Assembly (NCBI GenBank): GCA_025667525.1
Contig: CM046878.1
Span: 394,634,974 to 394,698,973 of the forward strand
Direction: 5' to 3'
From: Glebionis coronaria
Lineage: Eukaryota > Streptophyta > Magnoliopsida > Asterales > Asteraceae
DNA: 64,000 bases
Under the pieces are notes generated by a model that saw only the letters and a list, made by a program, of their open reading frames with translations, searched no databases and had not been told where the DNA came from. The position numbers and the translations under genes are program-made. Below are positions 33,479-46,188 of this stretch, piece by piece. The stretch's first letter is position 1. Each line of letters begins with the position of its first letter.

Positions 33479-35432
33479 TGATAGGTGTATAAACACCCAT
33501 CCTTTTTACCACTTAATTACAATAATAACCAAGCCAAAATGTGTGTTTTATGTCATTTATGTCAGAATTATGCGTGGTTTGTGTTTTTGTTGTGATTTAG
33601 GACGAAAATGTGAAAAGTGGAGAAAACACGGGCATTCACGGGCTTTTATCGAAGAAAAATACGAAAGACGAAGTCAAGAGTGCAAAAAGAACGGAAGTCC
33701 AAGACCAATTCTGAAGATTTATCGAAGAAAAAGTCAAAAGACGGAAGTTTATCAAAAGCCGAAAAACTCAAGTCTAATTTATTGAAGAATTAAAAGACGA
33801 GTTTAAAGAAATCCCGAGCCAAAAGTCATTAAAGTCCAAGATTAAAGAAGATTAGAAGGCTTAAGGACTAATGGTGCAATTAAGAAGAAATGAAAGAGGG
33901 GAGGAAGCTTCCTAAGCACTCCTTAACCTCCCCTATATATAGTTTAGGATCTTAATCATTTCATTTTGTTGGATAGTTTGACACACTATTTCTTCCACTT
34001 TTATTTACCTTGCACATTTAAATTCATGTCATTTACCTTATTGTCAAATTTAAATACCTTGTCTTGCACCTTAATTACATTTAATTTCAAGTAAGTTCTC
34101 TTTTAATTCTTGTCAATCTTTACTTTTTCTTGTTAATCTCTTATCTACCTTTCTTTATTTGATCTTAGTCTTGATGCTTTATTGTTTATGTTCATGTTCT
34201 TGATTTTTTATTGATTTATTAAAGTGGGTTTTGATTATTTTGATTAGTTTTGTTAGTTTGATTGTTTTGGATTGATTGTTTATGCTTAATAGATGTTTAT
34301 TCATTAGTTTGATTTAATCTTGTGGTTGATTTGATTTAGTTTTGTTTAGATTCGTGTTATTTTGTTCCTCCGTGTTCTTCGTTTTTGCTGTTACTGTATC
34401 TTGCCCAGGAAAACATTCCGGATCAAGCCAAGTGAGGGAATTGAGTTGTGGTATTCTGTATTAAAGTCCTTCGTTCGGAATATTACAAGGCCTTCATCCG
34501 GAATATTCTTACATTCTGAATCAAAGTTGTTCATCCGGAATATTTAACATTCCGGATCAGTAGTGCTCATTCGGAATAATTTATTATTCCGGATCAAGCA
34601 TTTCATCCGGAATACCAAACATTCCGGATCAACCTTTTATTCCGGATCAAGTCAACATTCCGAATCAAGGACCCTTATTCGGAATAATTAATTATTCCGG
34701 ATCAAAGACTTCATCCGGAATACTCAACATTCCGGATCAAGGAGATATTCCGGATCAAGGACTTCCATCCGGAATAAGTGACATATTCCGGATCAAGGAG
34801 TTTATTCGGAATATTATTCCGGATCAAGAATTATTCCGGATCAACAGCCACAATCAAGATCATTATTCTGAATCAAGACTTTATTCCGGATAAGTGACAT
34901 ATTTCGGATCAAGGATTTTGGTGAATATTCCGAGTGAAGAAAAACATTCCGAACGAAGGTGACATTCCGGATGAGTGTTTATTCCAAATGAGGGTATTAT
35001 TCCGGATGAGCTAATTTTCAGGTTCTTTTAATTTCTGTCTTTACTTTTCTATTTTTAATTTTCAAGCTTTATTTTTCCCACCTTTTTACTTATTTGCACT
35101 TTAAGATTTCTTGCCTTAGATTTATTTTAGCCTTGCCTTAGTTTTAAGTTTTAGTTGCGTTTTAAGTTTGCTTTAGATAGATTTAAGTTTGCGTTAGTTA
35201 CTTTTAGTGCCTCTTAATTTTAGTCGCACTTTTAAATACTTGCACCATTTACTTTAAATTAGACTTAGATTTACTTTACTTGCACTTTACTTTTATGTTT
35301 TGCACTTTTATTTTAAAAACACCCAAAATATTTGTTTCACCAAAAACAATAGAGTCGTACTTTAAGCCGGAAATCAATTCGTTAAGAAACCGAGAACACG
35401 AACAATTGAACCTAGCAAAATCTCAGTTATCA
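33479..35432 (+). repeat. Athila-2 3' LTR
   Basis: 1954 bp, near-identical to 26008-28010 with small substitutions and loss of a few array units. TATA at 33934-33941. Ends CAGTTATCA. Confidence 0.92.
34410..35010. repeat. ATTCCGGAT array in the Athila-2 3' LTR
   Basis: Same array as 26930-27590, shorter by several units (for example around 34480 and 34850), as expected of slippage or recombination between units. Confidence 0.88.
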
Positions 35433-35437
35433 TTAAG
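35433..35437. repeat. TSD TTAAG (right) of Athila-2
   Basis: One mismatch to TTATG at 26003-26007. Confidence 0.8.
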
Positions 35438-36925
35438 CTAGATTAGGCTTGGGTAAAACTGAAACATACATTTGCTTTGTTAAATCTTGGATTAAAAAGT
35501 TAAACCCTGTTTAAGTGCATAAGTGGAAACTGAGTTGGTGTTTTTTGGTTACTTGTGTTTGTATCTGCTTAATACTTGGTTGTATACTATTTGCTACAAG
35601 TTTTCAGCTTTAAAACTTCAAATCCAAGATTGTGCTATAACTCACTTGATTTTGCTTATTTTGACCGGAGATTTTGGGCACACCTAGAGTGTATGCATGC
35701 TTAGGGCTAAATAGTGTTTAATCAAAGTTTGTGTAACCTGTTAAGAAGATTTGAGTGTTTGAAATTGGATTTGTGTTCAAGTACATCAAAAAAAGGAAAA
35801 GTGTGTTGACTGTTTGTATCAGTGAAGTTCATAAGCTTGAATCTTGTTCTAAACTTGAAGCCATTGCATGAAATGAGTTTGTATATGCTTGTATAAGTCT
35901 GTTATAGCTTTTTTATGCATTTGGTTGCTTGTGGTTAGCTTATTCTTGCTCAAAGTGCTTATTGATCTAACCTGCTACTATTGTTCATAACTGGTGAATG
36001 TTTGTGGATCTTTTGAATTAACTGTATCAATTGGCTGATTGTGATTGTGTTTTTGTTGTTGATATTGACTCCTTGTGATTAACTGATCACTTGGGTGCCT
36101 TTACTTATCCTGAATCCACAAAAAAGTCACAAAAGACAAAAAGTCAATTAAGTCAAGAAGGGGGAACTTTTCCCACTGAAATTCACCAAAAGTTTCCACT
36201 GCTAGTGTTAAAAATCAAACAGATTATTAATAAGCTATTCTAGCTTATTGAGACTTGCAACAACTTTGCTTTTGTAATCAATCTTACTTATTTGAAACAT
36301 TTAGGAGATCTGGAGCTTTGTGGACTTTGACTTTTAGGTTTGACTAGAAAACGAACTAAGTTGACTTTTACAAAAGTGCTTATTGCTTATTTCATATTAT
36401 TTAGTGGTTGTTTTTGAAAGTTTGTTGATTATTAAGCTTAGTTAAGCTATTTGTAACTTATAGCAACTTGAATCAACTCTTGAAATAGCCTAGAACTCGA
36501 AAACGACTATTTTGTCGTTTTGTGTAGAGAGCTTTTGCTTATTTCAGGCTTCTTTCTTAGACTTATTTCAAGTTTCTTTTTGCAAATAGCTTATTTAAGC
36601 CAACAGAAGGATGTGTGTTGAATTTTAACTTATGGCATCAGCTTATAGCTTAATGGGCCAAAAAGCCCATTAAGAAAGCTGTTTTGAAATAAGCTAGCTT
36701 AAACACATTTTCAGCTTTTGGGCCTTCAGATGTTTGTTCTTAAAATCAAATCTTAAGTCAGATAGGAGTTTTTGGGCTTATTTGGACAACAATTTTCTTA
36801 TTGGGCTCATTTTGGCCCATTAAGGGTCTGGTTTGCCTTTTAGCCCATTTGAGGGCCCAATAGGAGTAATTTTGGACTTTTAAGTTCATTTCCTGTTTAT
36901 TTAGGTAAAATTAAGTAGTTTTGCA
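35438..36925. repeat. Tandem duplication, copy A (right part)
   Basis: This and 25932-26007 form copy A, split by Athila-2. Copy B is 37647-39228. They agree at roughly 95 percent by eye over about 1.5 kb. No gene: sequence is AT-rich with words such as AATAAGCTAGCTT and a hairpin (CTTAATGGGC/GCCCATTAAG at 36651-36676). It may be part of the Athila-1 LTR. Confidence 0.8.
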
Positions 36926-37646
36926 ACTTTTTAGAATTTTTTTATAAACTTTGAATTTTTTATTATTATTTTATTATTAAAATAATCATTTTTATTTTTA
37001 TTTAAGATTTTTCATTTTTTTATATTTTTCCTAGGTTTTAGACATTATCTTAGGATTTTTACAACTTTCCAAATATTTTTAGCACCTTTTAATTATTTTC
37101 TAGGATTATTTTAAGATTTTTATAGTTTTTAAGTATTTAAAAATAGTTTTTAGTGGTTTTAAAATTTAGAAAAATACTTTTTAGTTTAATTAGGTTATTT
37201 TAGAGGTTTACAAACTTTAAAACCTTGATTTGGGATTTTTATAGTTAATTTTGATTTTTAGGGCTTTAATTAGCATTTAAAAATTAATAATTAATTAAAT
37301 AAAAGGTTTTAGCAAGTTTTGATTTTCTGTAAACCCTTAGAATATTTTAGTGGATTTTTAGTAATTTTTTGGAATATTTAGAATTAATTTTTATTCTACC
37401 CTATTTTACGGTTTACGTCTTTCACGTCTTAGTGTAATTTTCTCGTATCCGTCTTCATTTTTCTTTTCTTCCTTCATAATATTAATCACAAATAATTCAT
37501 TCAAATCATTACACACATAACACACTAGCCTCCTTGAGAACGAACTCACACTTTGGGTCATTAACTTGTGATTTTCCTAAATCACTTGTTTATACTTACC
37601 CTAATTACCTTGATTTCCTAATCAAGTGCTAATTTGCAACTATCAT
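36926..37646. other. Sequence between the two copies of the duplication
   Basis: No gene. Very AT-rich with many TTTTTAG words up to 37400. It ends in CAACTATCA at 37645, which would suit an LTR end pairing with TGATGAG at 4932, but this cannot be shown. Confidence 0.45.
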
Positions 37647-39228
37647 TTTGTGTTCTGCTGTTGTAAGAGGTGTTCTTGTGGCTTTAATGTGTTTAATATT
37701 GCATGATATTGGTGTTGTTATGCTAGATTAGGCTTAGGTAAAACTGAAACATACATTTGCTTTGTTAAATCTTGGATTAAAAAAGTTAAAGGGGTGTTTG
37801 GGATTACCTTTTTAAGTGCATAAGTGGAAATTGTGTTGGTGTTTATTGGTTACTTGTGTTTGTATCTGCTTAATACTTGGTTGTATGCTATTTGCTGCAA
37901 GTTTTCAACTTTAAAACTTCAAATCCAAGATAGTGCTATAACTCACTTGATTTTGCTTATTTTGACCTGAGATTTTGGGAAGACCTAGAGTGTATGCATG
38001 CTTAGGGCTAAAAAGTGTTTAATCAAAGTTTGTGTAACCTGTTAAGAAGATTTGAGTGTTTTAAATTGGATTTGTGGTCAAGTACATCACAAAAAGGAAA
38101 AGTGTGTTGACTATTTGTATCAGTTTAGTTCATAAGCTTGAATCTTGTTCTAAACTTGAAGCCATTGCATCAAATGAGTTTGTATATGCTTGTATAAGTC
38201 TGTTATAGATTTTGAATGCATTTGGTTGCTTGTGGTTAGCTTATTCTTGCTCAAAATGCTTATTGATTTAACCTGCTACTATTGTTCATAACGGGTACAT
38301 GTCTGTGGATCTTTTGAATTAACTGTATCAATTGGCTTATTGTGATTGTGTTTTTGTTGTTGATATTGACTCCTTGTTATTAACTGATCACTTGGGTGCC
38401 TTTACTTAACCTGAATCCACAAAAAAGTCACAAAAGACAAAAAGTCAATTAAGTCAAGCAGGGGGAACTTTTCCCACTGAAATTCACCAAAAGTTTCCAC
38501 TGCTAGTGTTAAAAATCAAACAGCTTATTAATAATCTATTCTAGCTTATTGAGACTTTCAACAACTTTGTTTTTGTAATCAATCTTACTTATTTGACCCA
38601 TTTAAGAGATCTGGAGCTTTGTGTACTTTGACTTTTAGGTTTGACTAGAAAATGAACTAAGTTGACTTTTACAAAAGTGCTTATTGCTTATTCCAGCTTA
38701 TTGAGTTGTTGTTTTTGAAATTTTTTTGATTATTAAGCTTAGTTAAGCTATTTGTAACTTATAGCAACTTGAATCAGCTCTTGAAATAGCCTAGAACTCG
38801 AAAACGACTATTTTGTCGTTTTGTGTAGAGAGCTTTTGCTTATTTCAGGCTTATTTCTTGGACTTATTTCAAGTTTCTTTTTGCAAATAGCTTATTTAAG
38901 CCAAGAGAAGGACGTGTGTTGAATTTTAGCTTATGGCATCAGCTTATAGCTTAATGGGCCAAAAAGCCCATTAAGAATAAGCTGTTTTGAAATAAGCTAG
39001 CTTAAACACATTTTTAGCTTTTGGGCCTTCAGAGTTTTGTTCTTAAAATCAAATTTTAAGTCATATAGGAGTTTTTGGGCTTATTTGGACAACATTTTTC
39101 TTATTGGGCTCATTTTGGCCCATTAAGGGTCTGGTTGGCCTTTTAGCCCATTTGAGGGCCCAATAGGGGTAATTTTGGAATTTTAAGTTCATTTCCTGTT
39201 TATTTAGGTAAAATTAAGTAGGTTTGCA
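37647..39228. repeat. Tandem duplication, copy B (with empty Athila-2 site)
   Basis: Parallel to copy A and without the Athila-2 insertion: TTATG|CTAGATTAGG runs uninterrupted at 37728-37742. The copy ends abruptly at 39228, where the truncated copia LTR begins. Confidence 0.82.
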
Positions 39229-39378
39229 CTTCTCACTTTTGAAGCCCAATGCATCCAACGTAAACGTCCAGTCCACCACCACTTTTGCAATTGTCCACAA
39301 GTAGTCCATGAAATATCAACATGAGCAACATTAGTCCCTAAACACTTTGAATATCAGATTATTAAGTGGATTTTAACA
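39229..39378 (-). repeat. Truncated 3' LTR of the minus-strand copia element
   Basis: 150 bp matching 45044-45193 in the 5' LTR. The remaining 312 bp are missing; the break joins copy B of the duplication. Confidence 0.88.
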
Positions 39379-39388
39379 TCCCCCCTTA
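39379..39388 (-). other. Polypurine tract of the minus-strand copia element
   Basis: Reads TAAGGGGGGA on the minus strand, directly before the 3' LTR start TGTTAAAA. Confidence 0.8.
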
Positions 39389-39442
39389 ATCTGATATTCT
39401 ATACAGGTCAATCATCCCCAGTTTTTCAACCAGGAGCTGATG

Positions 39443-42400
39443 TTATGGTGTATCCAATCCTTTGGTAAGGATATCTGCAATTTGATTTGCAAACTCCACC
39501 TTTTGAGTTCTAATGACTCCACTCAATATTTTTTCCCTCACAAAGTGAATGTCAATTTCTAGGTGTTTTTTTCTCTCATGGAACACAGGATTGGCAGCAA
39601 TGTTAATTGTTGAGTTACTGTCACAATGAAGATCCACAGGCAAAAGATTATCACAACTCAAATCTTTCAAAAAATTTAGGATCTAAATGACTTCACTAGT
39701 CACAAAGCTAGAGCCCTATACTCAGCTTCTGCTGATTACTTAGAGAGAGTAATTTGTTTCTTACTTTTCCAGGAAACAAGATTGTCATTTAAAAAAACAC
39801 AATAGCCAGTAACATACTTTCTAGTCACAATACACTTAGCCCAATCAGCATCAGAAAAAGTTTAAGAGACACACCTGGGTGTTTCTTAACATGAATACCA
39901 AGTCCTGGTGAACCCTTTATGTATCTGAGAATCTTAAAGGCAGTCCTCAGATGAGACCTCAAGGGTGAGTGCATAAATTGACTACAGCAGTGGACAACAT
40001 ATGAAATGTCAGGTCTGGTATTGGTCAGGTAAACAAGCTTACCCATAAGCTTCTGATAATCAACAATATTTTCCAACAAGGGGTCATTTTCAGAGAGTTT
40101 ATTAGAAATTGACAGCTTTGATATTAAGGGTGTCTTGGATGGTTTGCATGCAAGCATTCCATATTCAGACAAAAGATCAAGGACATACTTCCTTTGATAT
40201 AAACACATGCCAGCATTGGTGTCAACAACTTCAATTCCTAAAAAAATATTGCAATTTTCCCAAGTCTTCAATTTTAAAATTTCCTTTCAAAAGTTTGTTG
40301 AAGTTGTCAATTTCTTTCTCATTATTTCCTGTGACAATAATGTCATCCACATAAACAAGAACAACAATGAAACACTTATCACAACACTTAGTATAACGAG
40401 ACTAGTCAGATTTGCTTTGCACAAAACCATTTTCAATCAAAAATGAAGTGAGTTTAGCATTCCACTGTGTAGGAGACTGCTTAAGACTACAAATAGTCTT
40501 ATTAAGCCTACAAACAAGCTTAGAGTTATCAGAGTAGAAACCTTGAGGTGGTTTCATGTAAACAGTTTCATCTAACTCCCCATATAAAAAAGCATTGTTA
40601 ATGTCAAGTTGGTATAAAGGCCAAGATTGATTAACAGCTAAGTTAATGAGACATCTAGCAGTCACCATTTTCACAATAGGGGAGAAAGTTTCCTCATAAT
40701 CAATACATTCCTTTTGACCACAACCCATGGCAACAAGTCTAGCCTTATACCTTTCTATTTCACCACTTGATTTGAACTTAAGTTTCCATACCCACTTAGA
40801 ATTTAAATCAGTTCTACCAACATGCAATTCAACTAAGTCCCAAGTATCATTTTCAAGTAAAGCAGCAAATTCAACATTCATAGAATCAATACACTAAGGG
40901 CTTTGACAAGCTTAAAAAAACTCATATGCTCACTACTCCTGTTTAACTGGGTAACAAAGCATAACACATCTCCTTTAATTTTAGAATACCCAAAAAACTT
41001 TTCAATCCCATATTTAACTTTGGAATTAACAACAAAGTCATTGTAATTTTTTGGAAAAACAAAAGGTCTAGAATACCTTCTCAAGACTTGGTTATCCCGA
41101 GCATTGGTATTAGAAATACCACCCAAATTCTATCCATGTAAAGGAAGACCTGGGAGAATTTCTAAATTTCCTTCAGATACTTGATTATCATCAAGTGTGG
41201 CAGCCTCAATGTCACTTGGACTGGCATCTGTGGTATCATTGCTGGATGCAATGTGTCCAGTGTCACCTAGACCCAAGTGTGGGCTACTAGCACTTGGTGA
41301 ATGACTGTCACCATTATGATCATTTGTAACTCTCTCATCATCATCAGGAAGCTCAGGATTTTCCAAATCAAAGAAGGTTAAAACTTTATTATTTTGAAAA
41401 ACAACAAGATCTTCATTCTTATTCTTCTTATTCAAAACAGTATCTTTAAAAGGGAAAATAGATTCAAAAAACTTAACATGTCTGGAAACAAAGAACTGAT
41501 GTCTATCAAGACTATAAAGTGTATAACCCTTTTGAGAATTAGAAAAATCCATCATAACATATTTTTCAGACCTACTGGTGAGTTTATCATGACTATTCAA
41601 GATTGTAGCAAAAGGAAGACATCAAAAATTCCTAATATGAGAGAGATTAGGAGATGTGTTATACATCATCTCATATGGAGATCTACCATTTAGCACAGAA
41701 GAGGGTAATCGGTTGATAAGATAAGTAGCAGTGAGAATGCATTCAGTCCAAAATCTCAAGGGTATGCCCCCTGAAACATAAGGCATCTTGTAACATTAAG
41801 AAGGTGCCTATGTTTCCTTTCAACCACCTCATTTTGCTGTGGAGTATACGCACAAGAGGTTTGGTGTAAAATACCCTTGGACAAAAAGTTTGAAAATTCT
41901 GATTAACAAATTCAGTTCCATTGTCACTTCTAAAAACTTTGACCTCTCTTTTGAATTGGTTTTTTAAAATAATATAGAAAATCTCAATTGAGTTACCAAC
42001 TTCATCTTTGGTCTTTATCAAATAAACCCAAACAGCTCTTGTGTAATCATCCACAATGGTCAAGAAATACCTATGACCAGTAAGACTGGTCACCCTATAA
42101 GGTCCCCACAGATCTAAATGCACTAATTCACCAATATATTTAGTTTTGTGGTCACTTAATGGAAAAGGTTCTCTAGTCTGTTTAGCTCTTTAATAGATTT
42201 CACAAAACTCATTTTGGTCAGTAGAACTAATTTTCAAAGAGTTTTTAAGCACATTTAGAGCTCGGTCATCAAGGTGACCTAATCTACAATGCCAATCATG
42301 TTTAGACAAATAGCAAGCAATCACATAGGGTTCATTAACACAATTGGTACCTTCTACATCTAAATAGTACAAACCACCACATTGTCTACCAGTCCCCAAG

Positions 42401-43982
42401 ATTTTTTTAAGATTAAAATCCTGATTCAAAAAGAAACATTTGTTCTCATAAAAAACAACCAATATTTTGTTATCCTTAGACAACTTATGAACCGAAACCA
42501 ATGTGACACAATAATCAGGAATACCAAGAACATCAAACAAAACAAGTCCATTTGAAAGCTTTAGATTCCTAATTTAAGAAATGATGGCTTCTGTCCCATT
42601 GGGATGAGCCACCTTAATGTTAAGATGAGTAATATCAAAAACATTTTCCAATTCAGTATCATCATTGGTCATATGTTGATTAGCCCCTGAATCAACGACC
42701 TTCCCATTGTACCCAAGTTTGGACTTGATGTTGGTGTTAAAACAAAAAAACTTCTCAAAGTTATTATTAAAAATCTTACTATTGTTAAAGTAAGTACCTG
42801 CCATATTGGCATGAACAGTTTTTTCAGAATCACTTGTGCTTCCCTTGTTTTCTTTAAACATGGAGATCAAAGTAGCAAGTTGCTCATCACTGAAACCAGA
42901 TGAAGAGGATGTCCCAACAGAATTGTTGAAGACATTTTTACCCTTGTAACTTTGACCTCCCTTTTTCTTACCAAAGTCAGGAGGGTAACCAATAATCTTG
43001 AAACATCTATCAACAGTGTGCCCATTATAACCACAATTCTCACAAACAATCTCTGAATTACTATTACCATAAGGTCTAAACACAGAATTAGTAGGAGCAT
43101 TAGGTCTAAATCCAGTGGTGGGAGAGTTAGGTCTAAAACTCCCATTGTTGCCAAAGTTGGGTCTAAAATTGCCATTGTTAGTGGTCTGATTCCTTTGAGA
43201 GTTGTTTCTAGCAGGCCCATTAGAAAAGAAAGCTGATGTATGAGTCCTCTGAGAGAATCCAACAAGTGTTCTAGATGCTAACCTGTGAGATTCGTCACTG
43301 AAAATTATAGCATAGGCACCCTTAACATCAGACAAAGTTTCGAGAGAGAGAATATAGCTTCTAATGCTCATATAAGAATCATCTAATCCCATCAAAAATT
43401 GCATGAGTTTTAACAACTGATTATGCCTTTTAAATTCACCAGAAGCAGAGCACACACAATTAGGCAACTCAATCATAGCATCTTATTATGTCCAATAAGC
43501 ATTCAATTTATGGTAGTAATCAGATAAATTAGACCCATTTTGCTTAAGAGTATTAATCTTATGATGAAGATTGAATATAACAGACCCATCAACCTTATGG
43601 TAAGTTTCTTTAAGTTCATTCCAAACATGCTTAGCCTTTTTCAAAAAAAATTGACCGAGGAATAATTCCTCAGATATGGAGTTCAAAATCCATCCAAGAA
43701 CCATTGCATTGACTCTATCCCGTTGTTTCCCAAAATATCATCAGTAATATATCTTTTACAAGACCCATCAATAAAACTAATTTTATTCTTTTCTTCCAAA
43801 GCTAACAACATAGCATTAGCCCAAACATGATAATTTTTAGTGCCTTTAAGTTTAACACTCACAACAGTCAACACAACAGTATCATTGAGGTACAGATGTA
43901 AAGGGTCACTTAAGTCTAATTTGCTAATGAGTGTGACTGGATCAGTCACACTCAAAGCATCATCATCACCATGTTCAGACAT
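39443..43982 (-). pseudogene. Copia gag-pol (Gag, PR, IN, RT, RNase H), decayed
   Basis: Read on the minus strand. Gag starts at ATG 43982 (MSEHGDDDALSVTDP) and carries zinc knuckle CENCGYNGHTVDRC (about 43050-43010). Protease DSGANQHM near 42690. Pre-integrase WHCRLGHLDDRAL near 42280. Integrase core GPYRVTSLTGHRYFLTIVDD and FRSDNGTEF (42110-41910). RT from 40860 (WVWKLKFKSSGEIERYKARL, LYQLDINNAFLYGELDE), with YVDD intact near 40351-40340. The RT end and connection lie at 40271-39825 (LMGKLVYLTNTRPDISY), and the RNase H tail is at 39670-39443 (HLEIDIHFVREKI, FANQIADILTKGL). Several frame changes and stops separate these blocks. ORFs on the plus strand here are shadows. Confidence 0.87.
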
Positions 43983-44719
43983 GGTGAAGGGTCACAAGGG
44001 TTAGAAAAGAACTCATAACACTGCGAACAAAGTTCCCAGGATTCCAAACCACTCAAGGGTGGCAGGTCAAGGGCAAGCAATGAGTGAGGATCTAGACAAA
44101 CGAGGTCAAAAAATTAAGAGCACCCAACCCAAACAAAAATAGATAAATAATAAAACAAATAAACCAATGAGCAATCAAAAGAGAGAGGTGAAAGGTGTTA
44201 CAGTGATACCCAACAGCAAGCATGATCGATCTGATATTTCTAGATTCACTTAGTCTAGAAGATATCAGAACCTCCAAGTGACAAACCCTAATTTTTTCTT
44301 CAAGGAAAAAATTAGGGAAAATCAACTTCTATAACAAGAAACGTCACCAAGTATCCAAAGAACCCCAAGAGAGCTCAACAACAGATCACAAATAGAAAAC
44401 CCTAATTTTAGAGCAAACTTAGGGGTTTACCACTTATGAGTAAGATAATGCCACACAAGTGCCAGAATACCACAAATAACCCACCGGAACCTTTGAATCA
44501 AAAGATCCCCAAAAAAATCAAACCCTAATTTTTTCAAAAATTAGGGGTTTTGTAAATCGAGAGTGTATAATGCTATTTCAATAGCAGATCGAAACGAAAA
44601 ACAACTTTATAAGTCAGTATCAAAAAGGTATAAACAGAAAAGAATTCATTTTCTTTCAAAGATATGAAACTCGTGATTGATCAAATTTTCACAATAAAAG
44701 AGTCAGATTCGTGAACCAG

Positions 44720-44731
44720 GCTCTGATACCA
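44720..44731 (-). other. Primer-binding site, tRNA-Met initiator, minus strand
   Basis: TGGTATCAGAGC on the minus strand, adjoining the LTR end TTCTACA. Confidence 0.88.
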
Positions 44732-45193
44732 TGTAGAAAAACAAGATATGATGATTCAAAACACTTTTTATTCACTTCAAACAAATCAAGAACCAAGAGA
44801 GAGTTTACAAAGCAAAAATCCACCACAGTCTAAACTGATGTGGATCTATTATCTAATATGATAATAGTCTTACAAGAACAATAAGAAACAGTTGAATCAA
44901 CAATGGTGGAGAGAGGAGATTTGTTACACCATGACGGCTCACACACACACACACATAAAACTCACAACCCTAACTCTGAAAGAGTTAGGGTGTATATACA
45001 TGTTTTAGCCAACGGTCATAAGACCGACCCAACAAGCTGGGCCCTTCTCACTTTTGAAGCCCAATGCATCCGACGTAAACGTCCAATCCACCACCACTTT
45101 AGCAATTGTCCACAAGTAGTCCCTAAAATATCAACATGAGCAACATTAGTTCCTAAACACTTTGAATATCAAATTATTAAGTAGATTTTAACA
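44732..45193 (-). repeat. 5' LTR of the minus-strand copia element
   Basis: 462 bp, TGTTAAAATC...TTCTACA on the minus strand. Contains TATATA near 44993-45000, a perfect hairpin CCCTAACTC/GAGTTAGGG (about 44968-44990) and a short CA repeat at 44939. Confidence 0.88.
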
Positions 45194-45956
45194 ATAATAA
45201 AGAATTGGCAAAAAGTGCCCTATTTTTTTGAAAATAGGCAAAAAGTGCCCATATCTATCAAAATGGGCAACATTTGCCACCTCTATGTAACAATAATCAT
45301 TTCTGGGAGTTGAATTAAAAAAAATATTGTACCTCACGTCGTAGTACGCCTTAACTTATTGCGTAGCGTGGAGGCCGCGTCACAAATTTTAACGCGTTTT
45401 AAAACGAGCTATGACAGACTATTTAAAACAATGTGCGTTACCGTACATCCCCATCTTATAAATGTCAACTCCAGCAATACGTACGATGCTTGATCTACGG
45501 TTTACTACAAGATATCTCGTTCATTTAGCTTAAGGTAGTAAGTTACATATTCATAGTTTCATACCATACCTCAAAGACCAAAACTAGCTACAAGCGTACT
45601 ATGGAAATCCAAACATCCTTAACAAAAACTTCAAATTATCATTTCAATAAAACGAAATATCGTATATATTTTGTTTATAATATGTATAAACCAATTTATG
45701 GTTAGCTTGATTATATATGTAGTTATCCATGTTAAAAGAAAAGTCGCAAATCAGCAAGCAATGAGTATTGACTTTTTTTTTTTTTTGCATATTCATAAAA
45801 CCTCTACACAAATCTACTTTAAATATCAATTTTCACACTTAGAAAAGATTCTATTTTATATTCATAAATTTTCTCCTTTACTCTTATTTAACCTTTTATT
45901 TTAGTAATTAAGTTTATATAAATTACATTTCGTGGTTAATAAGCATTTATATATGT
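45194..45956. other. Intergenic stretch without gene
   Basis: No gene supported. A short repeat of GGCAAAAAGTGCCC occurs twice at 45206-45250. The rest is AT-rich. Confidence 0.5.
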
Positions 45957-46188
45957 TATGTTTGGCGCATGAGCTTATCGGAGCTTATCATAGTATGAGC
46001 TTATTGTTTTTTAAAAAATAAGCTACTATTAAAAATAAGTCTCGTTTGAGATGCTAATTAAAATAAGCTCCTAAATGGGATGCTAATTAAAATAGCATGT
46101 AAAAATAAGTTCAAGCTACATGCTCCAGCATCCAGCTCCAGCAAACCGCTCCAACAATCCGCTCCAGCTCGTAAAAACGCCAAACATA
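45957..46188. mobile_element. MITE-like element with 11-bp TIRs
   Basis: TATGTTTGGCG at 45957-45967 is the exact reverse complement of CGCCAAACATA at 46178-46188. Interior has repeats of AGCTTAT and GCTCCAGC. A TA duplication may be the target site. Superfamily not settled. Confidence 0.5.

Larger units (their letters stand above)
26008..35432 (+). mobile_element. Athila-2: non-autonomous Athila-type Ty3 element (gag-PR, no RT/IN)
   Basis: 9425 bp with LTRs of 2003 and 1954 bp (TGATAGG...TTATCA), a PBS like tRNA-Asp (TGGCACCGCTGCCGG), gag and protease, then an acidic region and a C-terminal hydrophobic segment in place of RT, RNase H and integrase. About 2 kb of non-coding DNA and a PPT follow. 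TSD TTATG/TTAAG. PBS type, gag wording and 3' non-coding marks fit Athila. The LTRs carry a dense ATTCCGGAT array. Confidence 0.88.
39229..45193 (-). mobile_element. Decayed Ty1/copia element with truncated 3' LTR
   Basis: Minus-strand element: 5' LTR at 44732-45193, PBS at 44720-44731, gag-PR-IN-RT-RNase H from 43982 down to 39443, PPT at 39379-39388, and only 150 bp of the 3' LTR (39229-39378). The Gag phrase CFKIIGYPPDFGKKK and domain order suggest an Ale/Ivana-type lineage, not settled. Many frameshifts and stops: non-functional. Confidence 0.88.

Noticed and set aside
4932..37645. Full-length Athila-1 3' LTR ending in CAACTATCA at 37645
   Set aside because: The ends would suit, but there is no second LTR to compare and the point coincides with the duplication joint.
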